Assembly (NCBI RefSeq): GCF_023684385.1
Contig: NZ_JAGSOJ010000001.1
Span: 1,635,146 to 1,699,145 of the forward strand
DNA from: Oceanirhabdus seepicola
Lineage (GTDB): Bacteria > Bacillota > Clostridia > Clostridiales > Clostridiaceae
Reading direction: 5' to 3'
DNA: 64,000 nt
Shown: positions 36,539 to 44,876 of the stretch, in pieces
Position numbering within the stretch: position 1 is the stretch's first letter
Layout of the letters: each line of letters opens with the position of its first letter
The notes under the pieces: generated by a model
The model's database searches: none
Told to the model about the DNA's origin: nothing
The model's input: the letters and a program-made list of their open reading frames with translations, nothing else
Position numbers and translations under genes: made by a program

Positions 36539-38161
36539 TTATATTGCCTTTCTCAAAAAGTCATCATAATTTCCTTGAAAGTTTCTAACTCCATTTTCAT
36601 TTAATAACATGACTCGATTAGCTACTTTATTTATGAAATATCTATCATGAGAAACAAATATTATTGTACCATCATATTTACTTAGAGCTTTTTCTAAAAT
36701 TTCTTTACTGTATAAATCTAAGTGGTTTGTAGGTTCATCTAGTATTAGTAGATTTGCCTTCTTAAGCATTAGTTTTGATAGAGCAACACGAGCTTTCTCT
36801 CCCCCACTTAAATCTCCATTTTTCTTAAAAACATCTTCTTTAGAAAATAAGAAATTACCTAGAATTCGTCTAACTTCAGTTTCCTTTATCTCTGGGAATT
36901 CATTTCGCATTTCCTCATATATGGTATTACTTTCTGTTAACCTCTCATGCTCCTGATCATAGTAACCTATCTGAACATTTCTTCCCCAATTTAATAAACC
37001 TTTTTCTAAAGCATTATCTCCAATTAAGGTTTTTAATAAAGTGGATTTTCCTATACCATTTGGTCCTATTAATGCAACTTTATCTCCTCTTGTTAATTTA
37101 ATATTCAAGTTTTTAATTAAGTCTATTCTATTATCTTTTGAGCCTACTGATATTGTGGCTTCTCTAAGTCCTAAGACATCTTTATGAGACTTAAGATTAA
37201 CTTCAAACTTCATATTTACTCTCTTTAAGTCTTTTAAAGGTTTATCAATTCTCTCAATTCTATTTAATGCATTACGCTTACTTTTAGCAGCCTTTGATGA
37301 TGTTGCTCTTACTATATTTTTATCTATAAAGGTCTGAAGTTTTTTTATTTTTTCCTGCTGTTCTTCATACTCTTTTTCATAAAGTTCTTCTGACTTATCT
37401 TTAAGTTCTACATATTTAGAATAATTACCTGTATATCTTTTTGAACTTCCTCTTTCTATTTCATATATAGTGTCAACTAGTGAATCAAGGAAATATCTAT
37501 CGTGAGAAACCACTAATACTGCCCCTTTATAATTTTTTATGTGGTTCTCAAGCCATGCTAAAGCCTCAAAGTCAAGATGATTAGTTGGTTCATCAAGCAA
37601 TAGTATATCCGGTTCCTGTAATAAAATTTTAGCTAAAGCAAGTTTAGTTTTTTGTCCTCCACTTAACTTTGAAATCTCCATATCTTTTGGAAAATCTCTA
37701 AATCCCATTCCATTTAGAACATAATTTATTTTTGTCTCTATCTCATATCCACCATGTAAATTAAAGTAATCCATCTTTTTACTATATAACATCATTAACT
37801 TTTCCAATTTACATGGATCATTATAAATCTCTGGCTTTGCCATATCTTCTTCAAACTTTCTTAGTTGTTTTTCAACATTCAATAAATCTTTAAAAACCTC
37901 TAACATTTCTTCTTTAATACTATTTTCTAAATTAAGTCCACTATCTTGTTTTAAATATCCAACTTTTATACCCTTTTCTACAACAACTTCACCATCTTCA
38001 TGTGAAATATTTCCTGAAATTATTTTTAAAATAGTTGATTTCCCAGCACCATTAACTCCAATCAACCCAATCTTTTCTTTTTTCTCAACTTTTAAATTAA
38101 TATTAGAAAGTATGGTTTCACCATCAAAACTAATACCTACATTCTTTAATTGTAATATCAT
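36539..38161 (-). CDS. ABC-F ATPase, probable ribosome-protection factor
   Basis: A 540-residue protein of two ABC domains without membrane helices. Domain 1: GVNGAGKSTILKI, LSGGQKTKLALAK, LLLDEPTNHLD; domain 2: GPNGIGKSTLLKT, LSGGEKARVALSK, LILDEPTNHLD. The interdomain linker (about 240-320) ends in a basic stretch KNIVRATSSKAAKSKRN that would reach the ribosome. There is no C-terminal coiled coil. ABC-F proteins act at the ribosomal E site; some displace lincosamide, pleuromutilin or streptogramin drugs. The 535-base leader with two leader-peptide attenuators strongly suggests the resistance type. AAGGAG precedes the ATG. Confidence 0.85.
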   Translation of the reverse strand: MILQLKNVGISFDGETILSNINLKVEKKEKIGLIGVNGAGKSTILKIISGNISHEDGEVVVEKGIKVGYLKQDSGLNLENSIKEEMLEVFKDLLNVEKQLRKFEEDMAKPEIYNDPCKLEKLMMLYSKKMDYFNLHGGYEIETKINYVLNGMGFRDFPKDMEISKLSGGQKTKLALAKILLQEPDILLLDEPTNHLDFEALAWLENHIKNYKGAVLVVSHDRYFLDSLVDTIYEIERGSSKRYTGNYSKYVELKDKSEELYEKEYEEQQEKIKKLQTFIDKNIVRATSSKAAKSKRNALNRIERIDKPLKDLKRVNMKFEVNLKSHKDVLGLREATISVGSKDNRIDLIKNLNIKLTRGDKVALIGPNGIGKSTLLKTLIGDNALEKGLLNWGRNVQIGYYDQEHERLTESNTIYEEMRNEFPEIKETEVRRILGNFLFSKEDVFKKNGDLSGGEKARVALSKLMLKKANLLILDEPTNHLDLYSKEILEKALSKYDGTIIFVSHDRYFINKVANRVMLLNENGVRNFQGNYDDFLRKAI

Positions 38162-38180
38162 TTCTATCTTCTCCTTATTT

Positions 38181-38225
38181 TAAAAACAGAAAAGGAAAGA
38201 GAACAATAAAGCGCTCTTTCCTTTT
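38181..38225 (-). terminator. Terminator T2 directly before the ABC-F gene
   Basis: On the minus strand AAAAGGAAAGAG pairs with CTCTTTCCTTTT and runs into CTGTTTTTA, ending about 20 bases before the start codon. A terminator between leader and gene is the expected off-switch. Confidence 0.65.
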
Positions 38226-38264
38226 TGTTATATTTTTTATCTGTATTGTATAAGCCCATACAAA

Positions 38265-38392
38265 TTAAAAAAGAGTCCTCAATGTGTTTTCATAAAATTC
38301 TTATTAAATTGATTTAGTTATAATTCTGAAGACTTCTCCATAATTCATCTAAATCATAATAAGAATTTCATAATGACACATATTAGACTCTT
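38265..38392 (-). promoter_or_regulatory. Attenuator B: long terminator stem containing leader peptide B
   Basis: Four blocks pair across the module: AAGAGTC/GACTCTT, ATGTGT/ACACAT, AAATTCTTATTA/TAATAAGAATTT and TGATTTAG/CTAAATCA, ending in TTTTTT. The leader peptide codons form the 5' arm, so a ribosome there would block folding. Confidence 0.7.
38349..38381 (-). CDS. Leader peptide B (MCHYEILIMI)
   Basis: Ten codons from ATG at 38381 to TAG at 38349-38351. It shares MC-YEIL with leader A in an equivalent hairpin. GAGAAGAG upstream is a weak binding site. Its role as a ribosome sensor is inferred from position. Confidence 0.6.
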   Translation of the reverse strand: MCHYEILIMI

Positions 38393-38457
38393 CTCATCTG
38401 AGACTAAAATTGATATCACTATATAAAGAATGATTATATCCATTCCAAAAAACAATA

Positions 38458-38495
38458 TTAAAAAAGGGAAGTTGATAGTAAAGTACAACTTCCCT
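38458..38495 (-). terminator. Terminator T1 between the two attenuators
   Basis: AGGGAAGTTG and CAACTTCCCT form a perfect ten-pair stem followed by TTTTTTAA on the minus strand. It is a classical intrinsic terminator inside the ABC-F leader. Confidence 0.8.
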
Positions 38496-38547
38496 GCTTA
38501 TCTAAATTTATATACTTTCTCTATTAGAAATATAAAATCTATGAAAA

Positions 38548-38667
38548 GAGTCATATTACTTCACTACGAAATTCTTATTATTTTGATTTAGTTAAAAAAG
38601 GGCAGACTTCTCCCGTCGTAAACTAAATCAACTACAAAGAATTTCATAATTACACATTTTAGACTCC
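38548..38667 (-). promoter_or_regulatory. Attenuator A: long stem containing leader peptide A
   Basis: GAGTC/GACTC, GAAATTCTT/AAGAATTTC and TGATTTAGTT/AACTAAATCA pair across the module, with internal loops. The 3' end reads GACTCTTTTC. The central loop carries GGGAGA..TCTGCCC and TTTTTT, a second small hairpin. It is homologous to attenuator B. Confidence 0.65.
38628..38657 (-). CDS. Leader peptide A (MCNYEILCS)
   Basis: Nine codons from ATG at 38657 to TGA. AAAGGAG lies upstream, about 13 bases before the ATG. It shares MC-YEIL with leader B. Confidence 0.6.
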   Translation of the reverse strand: MCNYEILCS

Positions 38668-38701
38668 CAACTCCTTTATATATCTTGGTCTTATACATTT
38701 T

Positions 38702-38730
38702 ATATTACTTTAACATATTTCTTTAGTCAA
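38702..38730 (-). promoter_or_regulatory. Promoter of the ABC-F leader
   Basis: On the minus strand TTGACT and TAATAT are 17 bases apart, placing the start about 35 bases before leader peptide A. Confidence 0.65.
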
Positions 38731-38858
38731 CTTATTGCGCGTTAATTTTTCGAATATTCACAAAAAATTAATATCTTTTCACAGACAAACTGTCAATGAA
38801 AATTCAAAGTAAAATTTTTGTGCCACTCTTGGACTATACACTTACTTTAACTCATATG

Positions 38859-39425
38859 CTAAGTGCTCTTTATATAATAATCACTATATGGAATAATCTC
38901 ATAATTTTTTAGTCTTTCATAATTACTATTTTTTAAGCTTAAAACTCTTTGAATATCATCTTGTGTAGCTTTGGTAATAATATTGTTAATATCAAAGTCT
39001 GAATAGAAATTATTTGTTGCCATATTAAATATTTCAGAAAATATCTTTTCTCTTTCCAAAAATGAAATGATATCAACCCTCAATATACCAATCTGACAAA
39101 CACCATCTAAAAATCTTGTTTTATTAGGAACAGGTGCTATTTCAATAGTGCCAATAACCTTATTTGTTGGTTTATAAGTTACACTCCATCTAATATAAAA
39201 TTTTTCATCAAACTCCTGTTCCCAACCTCTTATCCCTTGCTTTATAACTTCGATACTATGACAATCCCATTCCCCACCACAATTATCATTATTCATATGA
39301 CTTTTAGTAATTGGATCTGAATAACATTGGAACAGTTCAACGGCATCTTCAACCTTGATTTTTGTAAATATTAGGTTCTCAGTTTCATAAACTGGACATA
39401 TTTCAAAAGGACTATTATGTTTCAT
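38859..39425 (-). CDS. GNAT acetyltransferase, RimJ-like
   Basis: A 188-residue GNAT-type protein: an N-terminal TENLIFTKIKVEDAVELFQC as in RimJ/RimL proteins, and a central YKPTNKVIGTIEIAP strand. The acetyl-CoA loop (Q/RxxGxG/A) is not clear, where CQIGILRVD would lie, so activity is uncertain. GGAGGGGG precedes the ATG by nine bases. A separate unit from the YcaQ gene upstream. Confidence 0.6.
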   Translation of the reverse strand: MKHNSPFEICPVYETENLIFTKIKVEDAVELFQCYSDPITKSHMNNDNCGGEWDCHSIEVIKQGIRGWEQEFDEKFYIRWSVTYKPTNKVIGTIEIAPVPNKTRFLDGVCQIGILRVDIISFLEREKIFSEIFNMATNNFYSDFDINNIITKATQDDIQRVLSLKNSNYERLKNYEIIPYSDYYIKST

Positions 39426-39494
39426 TACTAATTCTCCCCCTCCATAAATTAAAATTATTTATATTCTCAACTTTTACTGTGTACATTATAATTC

Positions 39495-40703
39495 TTATTT
39501 AATTATTTTATTTAAACTCTCTGTGTGAATACCGTCAGCTTGAAGGTATTCGCAAAATATTTTCAAACTCTTTTCAACCGAGAGTTTCATATCTTCAGTT
39601 ACTGTAATTCCCTCTTCCCACCACCAGTTTTTTATTTCCAATGGTTCGTTTCCTCTCTGCTTTTCAGGTTCAAATCTGGCTACTAATTGATCACCGTAGA
39701 GCACGGGGAGTACATAATACCCAAATTTACGTTTAGCTTTTGGTACGTATACTTCCCAGCTGTACTTAAACCCAAAGATTTTTTCAATCATTCCTCTATC
39801 CCATAACAGGTTATCAAGGGGTGCTAAAAAATGCATTGAAGGTTCATCTTTTTCTTTAACCCCATCCAAGAACTTAAGATCTTCAGTTCTTATGTAAAAA
39901 GTCTCATCAATTCCTTGAACAGCCAAAGTTGTGATGCTTTTTTCCTCCACTAATTCTGTTAGAATTGAAGTTCGTAATTTCTTATCTGAGAGGAAATGCC
40001 CAAGCCATCCACCCCCACTACGTCCCCATATCAATCCAACACTGCCTATTCGCCTTTTAACATACCATTTATAAAAATCTTGATCGATATCAAATGGCTC
40101 TGGAGAATCTATCATTTTAGGTGGCAGAAGATTTTCAATTAAATCATAGATTTTCTGTGTGTTATTCTTCCCGTAAATTCCTAACTCCCCACAGTTAAAC
40201 ATATAATCCAATGCTGCACTGGATAGCTTTCTATGTCCCCAGCTCCCTTTACCACATGAACCTATATTGATTTTACTGGATTGAAGTGGTCCCTTTTGCA
40301 CTAATATATCACGTATCTCTCCCGTTAGTTCCAATGCTTTCAATGATCCTCTATTACGCAAGGTTCCTTGCACTGATTTGTCCCTTTCTTTTCTCACTCG
40401 ATGAAAAAAAGCCCAATCCTCTTGCCGATAGATAGCCATCATTTTATCCCAGCCATCAACTAAAGAACGCTCACTATAGAGCATCTTCTCCAAAACCAAA
40501 GGTGAATAACCAGGAATCCTAGATTGCAAAACCAAGTCGGGGTTCCGTCCTACAACATTTAAGGGATCATATTGAATACATCCCACTCTTTTAAAATAAT
40601 CCAGTATTCCTTTTTCTCCTACAAATGTATTTGAACTACCTAATCCATGATAATGAATAAGGAAACGTCGCGCTTCAGCTTTAGTTATTTTCAACTCTTT
40701 CAT
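39495..40703 (-). CDS. YcaQ/AlkZ-like DNA glycosylase (HTH_42)
   Basis: A 402-residue protein of the winged-helix YcaQ family (DUF1006), which unhooks interstrand crosslinks and removes bulky alkyl purines. The catalytic motif is QYDP (about 42-45, Q-x-D) in GCIQYDPLNVVGRN, matching the YcaQ branch. Further family marks: LVDGWDKMMAIY and RFEPEKQR near the end. GGGGGGAG precedes the ATG. It follows the WYL regulator gene by 56 bases and is probably co-expressed with it. Confidence 0.82.
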   Translation of the reverse strand: MKELKITKAEARRFLIHYHGLGSSNTFVGEKGILDYFKRVGCIQYDPLNVVGRNPDLVLQSRIPGYSPLVLEKMLYSERSLVDGWDKMMAIYRQEDWAFFHRVRKERDKSVQGTLRNRGSLKALELTGEIRDILVQKGPLQSSKINIGSCGKGSWGHRKLSSAALDYMFNCGELGIYGKNNTQKIYDLIENLLPPKMIDSPEPFDIDQDFYKWYVKRRIGSVGLIWGRSGGGWLGHFLSDKKLRTSILTELVEEKSITTLAVQGIDETFYIRTEDLKFLDGVKEKDEPSMHFLAPLDNLLWDRGMIEKIFGFKYSWEVYVPKAKRKFGYYVLPVLYGDQLVARFEPEKQRGNEPLEIKNWWWEEGITVTEDMKLSVEKSLKIFCEYLQADGIHTESLNKIIK

Positions 40704-40745
40704 CTATCTTCTCCCCCCAATTCATAAGTAAATTTATTATATAAT

Positions 40746-40776
40746 AAAATACCCGACAACTATTTGTCGGGTATTT
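40746..40776 (-). terminator. Hairpin overlapping the WYL gene stop
   Basis: AATACCCGACA and TGTCGGGTATT flank a six-base loop; the stem covers the last codons of the WYL gene. The T-run is weak, so partial read-through to the YcaQ gene is likely. Confidence 0.5.
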
Positions 40777-41689
40777 CATATTTATTTATTATTTTTTTTG
40801 CATGCTCAACTAACCGTCTTTGTAAGTGTTCAGGTTCTATTACCTCAATATCATCTCCAAAGCTCAACATGAAAGCAAACCACATGCGTTCGTTTTCAGT
40901 TACCGTGAGCTCAGCTTTATAATTCTCCCCTGTCATTTCTGTAAATTTCACACCAGGCATATACTCGGAAATTGCTGTGGAAATACTCTTATTACATCTA
41001 AATACAATGTCAATATACTTTCTGTTATCGCGATTCATCAAGTCATCAAATAAATTAGGATTATTATCATGGTTATTTGCAAATTGTAAATTTGTCTGTT
41101 TTAAATTCTCCATTCGCATGAGTTTAAATATCCGATATTGATTCTTTTCTGTACAGTATGCAACCAGATACCACGAATACCATTTGAATTTTAGTGAAAT
41201 AGGTTCAACGGTTCTCAGTGTTGCATAATTCTCTGCATTTATATATGAAAATTCTATTCTTATTTTATTTGAAATCGCATTTTCCATTATCTTAATATAC
41301 TCTACTACTTTCTTGTTTTCTTTTGCAACACCAAAATCAACAGTGATACTTGATGAAGTCTTTGAAGAACCTATTGATTTAACTTTTTCTAGAGTGTCAG
41401 ATACCCTCTCATCTTCCATTGCAGAATTCAAGCTCCTCAATGCCAACGTTATTGATTCCAAATCTTTTTCAGTAGATGTTTGCTTTGATAATCTATAGGT
41501 GTCTAGAATTTTATAACCACCATTGCTACCTCTTATGGATGTAATGGGAATACCTGCAAGATTTATAGTTTCCACATCTCGTTGTATCGTTCGTTCGGAA
41601 ACATCAAATTTCTCTGCCAAGTATTTTCCTGTAACTACATCTCTGTTTAATAGATATGTTATTATAGCCAGTAGACGATCTATTTTCAT
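40760..41689 (-). CDS. YafY-type regulator with WYL domain
   Basis: A 309-residue regulator: N-terminal HTH_11 winged helix (about 1-60, FDVSERTIQRDVETIN) and a WYL domain (about 140-220, WYSWYLVAYC) with a C-terminal extension. WYL proteins sense nucleic-acid ligands such as ssDNA and often control DNA-damage or defence genes. The adjacent YcaQ-like glycosylase fits a damage-response pair. GGTTGAAG precedes the ATG. Confidence 0.85.
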   Translation of the reverse strand: MKIDRLLAIITYLLNRDVVTGKYLAEKFDVSERTIQRDVETINLAGIPITSIRGSNGGYKILDTYRLSKQTSTEKDLESITLALRSLNSAMEDERVSDTLEKVKSIGSSKTSSSITVDFGVAKENKKVVEYIKIMENAISNKIRIEFSYINAENYATLRTVEPISLKFKWYSWYLVAYCTEKNQYRIFKLMRMENLKQTNLQFANNHDNNPNLFDDLMNRDNRKYIDIVFRCNKSISTAISEYMPGVKFTEMTGENYKAELTVTENERMWFAFMLSFGDDIEVIEPEHLQRRLVEHAKKIINKYEIPDK

Positions 41690-41903
41690 AATACTTCAAC
41701 CTTTCAAATGTTCATTACAGTTAGTTAATATCTTAAATAGTAACCACTATAGCATTATACTTATAATAACTATTGTACCATCAATTATTAAGTGTAATTA
41801 CATATTTTTGTAATCTTATTTTAACTTCTACTTCAAATAAGTAATATATACTATTACTGTGTATTATTTACTTTATATCTTAAACAACAATAGGAGGTAT
41901 AAA

Positions 41904-42974
41904 ATGAAATTAAAATTCAATAATATAATTAAAAACTATCTACATTCTCTTAATCTATCAGAGCACCTTTGCATAATTGTAGCATTTTTAGAGTTTGTTC
42001 TCTTCTTAAGCCCTAGAGATAGCCCTTTAGCTATTCATATTTTTTTATTATTGTTTTTTCCTTTACTTGTACGGGAAAAATCTAAGAATCCTAGAATATC
42101 AAAAAAGGTACTTATATTTTACGGTATTATTATTTTGGGTAATTTACTTAATATATTTTCATATTTTTCTAATATAGTAATTTATATGGGTAAGACTTTA
42201 CCAATAATTGTTGCAATAATCTTCATCATTGGTGGAATTATAAGTCTTCATAATAGAAAAGACGAAAAGGCTAATCTAAAAAGTCTTATTATTATTGGGA
42301 CGTTTTCAATTCTATTCTTATCAAATATTTTATATAATAATCAATATTATATTTCAAATCCCCAACTAAGAAACCACCTACATTCAAAAACAGGCTCATC
42401 ACGAGCTGAAGAAGAGTTGGTCTTAGATATAACTTCAATAGATATTGGTGATTTCTCAAAAATAACTAACTTAAAGGATATAGAAAAATTTAAGAATATT
42501 AAAGAGATTTACATTAAGGGACATGCTCGTAATATTGATGGTTTATTTGAACTAGAAAAACTTGACTATATAGCATTTTATTTTTCAGACTCAAATATTT
42601 TATATTCAATAAATAAATTTAGAAATTTAAAATCATTAAAGCTCGAGTTCTTCCCATCAATAAAAGAAGATTTTATTTTGAGTGACATGCCTAACTTACA
42701 AAAGTTATATATATCAGGTGGTGATATTGTTTTTTTAGGGAAATTAAATAATTTAGAGCTACTAGATCTTGCCTTCATGGACTTAGAAAATGTAGATACT
42801 ATAAAAAATCTTAAATCTTTGAAAATTCTAGAATTATACGAAATGAATATAAATAATATTGATGGAATCTTATTAAATGACTCTATTGAGGAAATTCACT
42901 ATAGAAATTCTAATATAGAGGACTATGAAGAATCTTTGAGAGATAAAGGAATTAAATTAGTATTTAAAATGTAA
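41904..42974 (+). CDS. Membrane protein with LRR-like C-terminal half, paralogue 1
   Basis: A 356-residue protein. The first half has about four membrane helices; the second half has repeating segments of about 22 residues (NLKDIEKFKNIKEIYIKG, MPNLQKLYIS, LNNLELLDLA, NLKSLKILELYEMN), a leucine-rich repeat pattern facing one side of the membrane. ATAGGAGG precedes the ATG at 41904; a longer frame has no site. A paralogue with a near-identical upstream region lies at 47619-48725. Function unknown. Confidence 0.65.
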   Translation: MKLKFNNIIKNYLHSLNLSEHLCIIVAFLEFVLFLSPRDSPLAIHIFLLLFFPLLVREKSKNPRISKKVLIFYGIIILGNLLNIFSYFSNIVIYMGKTLPIIVAIIFIIGGIISLHNRKDEKANLKSLIIIGTFSILFLSNILYNNQYYISNPQLRNHLHSKTGSSRAEEELVLDITSIDIGDFSKITNLKDIEKFKNIKEIYIKGHARNIDGLFELEKLDYIAFYFSDSNILYSINKFRNLKSLKLEFFPSIKEDFILSDMPNLQKLYISGGDIVFLGKLNNLELLDLAFMDLENVDTIKNLKSLKILELYEMNINNIDGILLNDSIEEIHYRNSNIEDYEESLRDKGIKLVFKM

Positions 42975-42995
42975 AACATCAGCTTATTATAAAAT

Positions 42996-43041
42996 AATGA
43001 ACTCAGAAAATAAAATTTTCCATCTGAGTTCATTATTTTTT
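42996..43041 (+). terminator. Terminator of LRR paralogue 1
   Basis: AATGAACTCAG and CTGAGTTCATT form a stem followed by ATTTTTTC. Confidence 0.7.
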
Positions 43042-43080
43042 CAACATCTTCTAAAAAAAGAGATCTTTTATTTTTATTTT

Positions 43081-43123
43081 CTACTGTTCTGAAGTAAATA
43101 CTTACTCTCAATACATTTTCTCA
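43081..43123 (-). pseudogene. Remnant of a TPR-gene 3' end
   Basis: Read on the minus strand with a two-base gap restored, it gives ENVLRV-VFTSEQ-stop, against ENALRVRVFTTKQ-stop at the end of the TPR gene at 46180. It is all that remains of a second copy, next to LRR paralogue 1. Confidence 0.55.
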
Positions 43124-43144
43124 ATAATGAAGTACAACTAGAAA

Positions 43145-43612
43145 TTATTTTAGTTTTCTACTCAAGATAAATTTTTGATGTGGATAATTAAACTCCTCTA
43201 CCAATTCATCTTCAATAAATCCAAACTTCTTATATAATGGTCTAGGAGCTATTCCCTTTGTATCCCCTTCTCTATAGGTTGTAACAGTGATATCAATATC
43301 ATCTGGAAATAACTCAAGCATTTTTTTAATCATTGCTGATGCAATTCCCTTTCTTCGATGCTCTGGATGCACTACAATACAAGAAAGACATTTTGAGTTA
43401 TAAGAAAATATTAAAACTCCAACAACTTCGCTAAAATACTTTACACAAATAGAAGTTTCTCTATTAATATTTTTAATCACTGTTTGCCTATAACTTTCTA
43501 TTTGCTCTGAAGTTTGTAAACCCGGAAAATTATCTCTAACGATTTGAATCATTTTTATCCAAGAATCTATATCTTGTACTTGTGCAAACTGAATGCTATA
43601 TTCTTTATTCAT
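43145..43612 (-). CDS. GNAT N-acetyltransferase
   Basis: A 155-residue GNAT enzyme. The acetyl-CoA loop is HRRKGIASAMIKKML (about 86), preceded by the CIVVHPE strand, with LYKKFGF near the C-terminus. Substrate unknown. No binding site lies just before the ATG at 43612; instead AAAGGAGG lies about 60 bases upstream, separated by a hairpin and a possible six-codon leader. That hints at translational control. Confidence 0.8.
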   Translation of the reverse strand: MNKEYSIQFAQVQDIDSWIKMIQIVRDNFPGLQTSEQIESYRQTVIKNINRETSICVKYFSEVVGVLIFSYNSKCLSCIVVHPEHRRKGIASAMIKKMLELFPDDIDITVTTYREGDTKGIAPRPLYKKFGFIEDELVEEFNYPHQKFILSRKLK

Positions 43613-43619
43613 TGATTAT

Positions 43620-43674
43620 CTTTAGTGAGAGAGTGCATTATAAGTACCAAACCCTCACTAAAGTTCACCTCCTT
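43620..43674 (-). promoter_or_regulatory. Leader hairpin between SD sequence and GNAT start
   Basis: AAAGGAGGTGAA is followed by a ten-pair stem, CTTTAGTGAG/CTCACTAAAG (43654-43663 with 43620-43629), and then ATAATCAATG. Folding would bring the SD to about 11 bases from the ATG. Alternatively the SD serves a GTG (43658) opening MRVWYL-stop (43638-43658). Confidence 0.5.
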
Positions 43675-43844
43675 TTGATATCTAGTGTAGTACACCTTAC
43701 ACTGACTGATTTTGCTATGTTTATACATAGACTACATGTAATCAATGTAGTCTATAATTTAATTACTATAAGTTAGTACATATTTCTCTGCTATTGTGTA
43801 ATATCAATTAATTTATTTACTTCATTAAATAAGAATATTCCGAA

Positions 43845-44315
43845 CTAATAAGTACATTCCATTCTAACAAACTCTCCATAACCAATAGGCGTATCTTTTT
43901 TATAAGTATCTACTACATTAAATCCTGCCCTTTTATAACATTTAATGGCCCTTTCATTGAAAGAACGAACTTGCAAAACAATCTTTTTGTTTGGATATAT
44001 CTTCTTGCACTGTCGTTTTACTATTTCCATTAAGGTATTTCCTAATCCTTGTCCACATAGCGATGGTTTTAGTCCAATTCCAATAAGAATATACTCATTT
44101 TTATTCAGTAACCTTATATATCCACATAAACAATTGTACTCATCAATTACAGCATTAAATTCACTCTTTCTTTTTTCTTCTATTGTTATACCCCATTTTT
44201 CATTAGATATTTTGTTCCATTTCGGATAATTGTATATAGAATATTCACCGTCATATTTCCATTCACAAATTTCTTTTGCATATACTTCTGTAAAATCTAC
44301 CAACATTAATTTCAT
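43845..44315 (-). CDS. GNAT N-acetyltransferase
   Basis: A 156-residue GNAT enzyme. Cofactor loop LCGQGLGNTLMEIV (about 90) and the C-terminal ERAIKCYKRAGF strand-helix are typical of Ser/Thr- or ribosomal-type acetyltransferases. Start at ATG 44315 behind AGAGGTG; two ATG codons nearby in frame. Unlike the neighbouring GNAT it has an ordinary binding site. Substrate unknown. Confidence 0.8.
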   Translation of the reverse strand: MKLMLVDFTEVYAKEICEWKYDGEYSIYNYPKWNKISNEKWGITIEEKRKSEFNAVIDEYNCLCGYIRLLNKNEYILIGIGLKPSLCGQGLGNTLMEIVKRQCKKIYPNKKIVLQVRSFNERAIKCYKRAGFNVVDTYKKDTPIGYGEFVRMECTY

Positions 44316-44490
44316 TACATACACCTCTAATAAATTTCTTTTATTTACACCACAATATCTTTCAATTCTTCCATTTCCCCTAACTGAAAAATAAGATTTT
44401 TCTTAATTTGTTTATTTATAAATTTTATTTCTATTTGCATATGCTAAATATTGTCGACAACTATATTATACAATAACAGGAAAATAATAC

Positions 44491-44582
44491 TAGACTTATA
44501 ATTTCTAATATGTTATGATGTATATTGTACTGTGTCTAAAAACAGATAAGCCAAACATTTGAAAATGTTTGGCTTTTTTTAT
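44491..44582 (+). terminator. Orphan terminator with promoter-like sequence, possible sRNA
   Basis: AGCCAAACATTTGAAAATGTTTGGCTTTTTTT is a strong terminator (44549-44582) with no gene before it on the + strand. TAGACT and TATGAT, 17 bases apart, lie at 44491-44519, so a transcript of about 60 bases is conceivable. Confidence 0.35.
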
Positions 44583-44643
44583 GAAAATTATTGATACCCC
44601 TAAAAATTTTTCCATTTTTATTAAGTATATTTCAAAAAAGGTA

Positions 44644-44672
44644 TTGACAGTAAAAAATATATGATATAAAAT
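44644..44672 (+). promoter_or_regulatory. Promoter of the riboswitch-MFS unit
   Basis: TTGACA and TAAAAT are 17 bases apart, about 20 bases before the aptamer. Confidence 0.6.
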
Positions 44673-44692
44673 ATTGCTCAACTATTATTTTT

Positions 44693-44826
44693 GAGAGTGT
44701 ACCTAGGGTTCCGAGAAAAATTTACTGTCTGGTCCGAGCGGTACAGGTTGTTTTTCAACTACACTTTTGGGATAAAAACCCGAAGGACGAGTCTCTTCTG
44801 AACTCGTTCTTTGGGTTTCTTTTATT
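44693..44826 (+). ncRNA. ykkC-family riboswitch, probably guanidine-I
   Basis: Conserved blocks occur in order: GTGTACCTAGGGTTCCG, CTGGTCCGAGCGG, and GGGATAAAAACCCGAAGGA, with P1 formed by GTGTA/TACAC. These are the ykkC core signatures. The last block overlaps a terminator stem (44776-44826: ACCCGAAGGACGAGT against ACTCGTTCTTTGGGT, then CTTTTATTT), giving a transcription switch. The efflux gene downstream favours the guanidine-I class over the PRPP, ppGpp or ADP classes; ligand class is inferred. Confidence 0.82.
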
Positions 44827-44876
44827 TCAGAAATATTTAATTATTTGTTTTTTGTGGGAAAAGGGGGGAAAGTAAA

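Noticed and set aside
36539..38161. ABC-F as an ordinary membrane ABC transporter ATPase
   Set aside because: Two ABC domains in one chain, a basic ribosome-reaching linker and no permease gene point to ABC-F.
42923..43111. Minus-strand frame of 62 residues after LRR paralogue 1
   Set aside because: It spans the LRR terminator and the TPR remnant; only the short remnant is meaningful, and it needs a frameshift.
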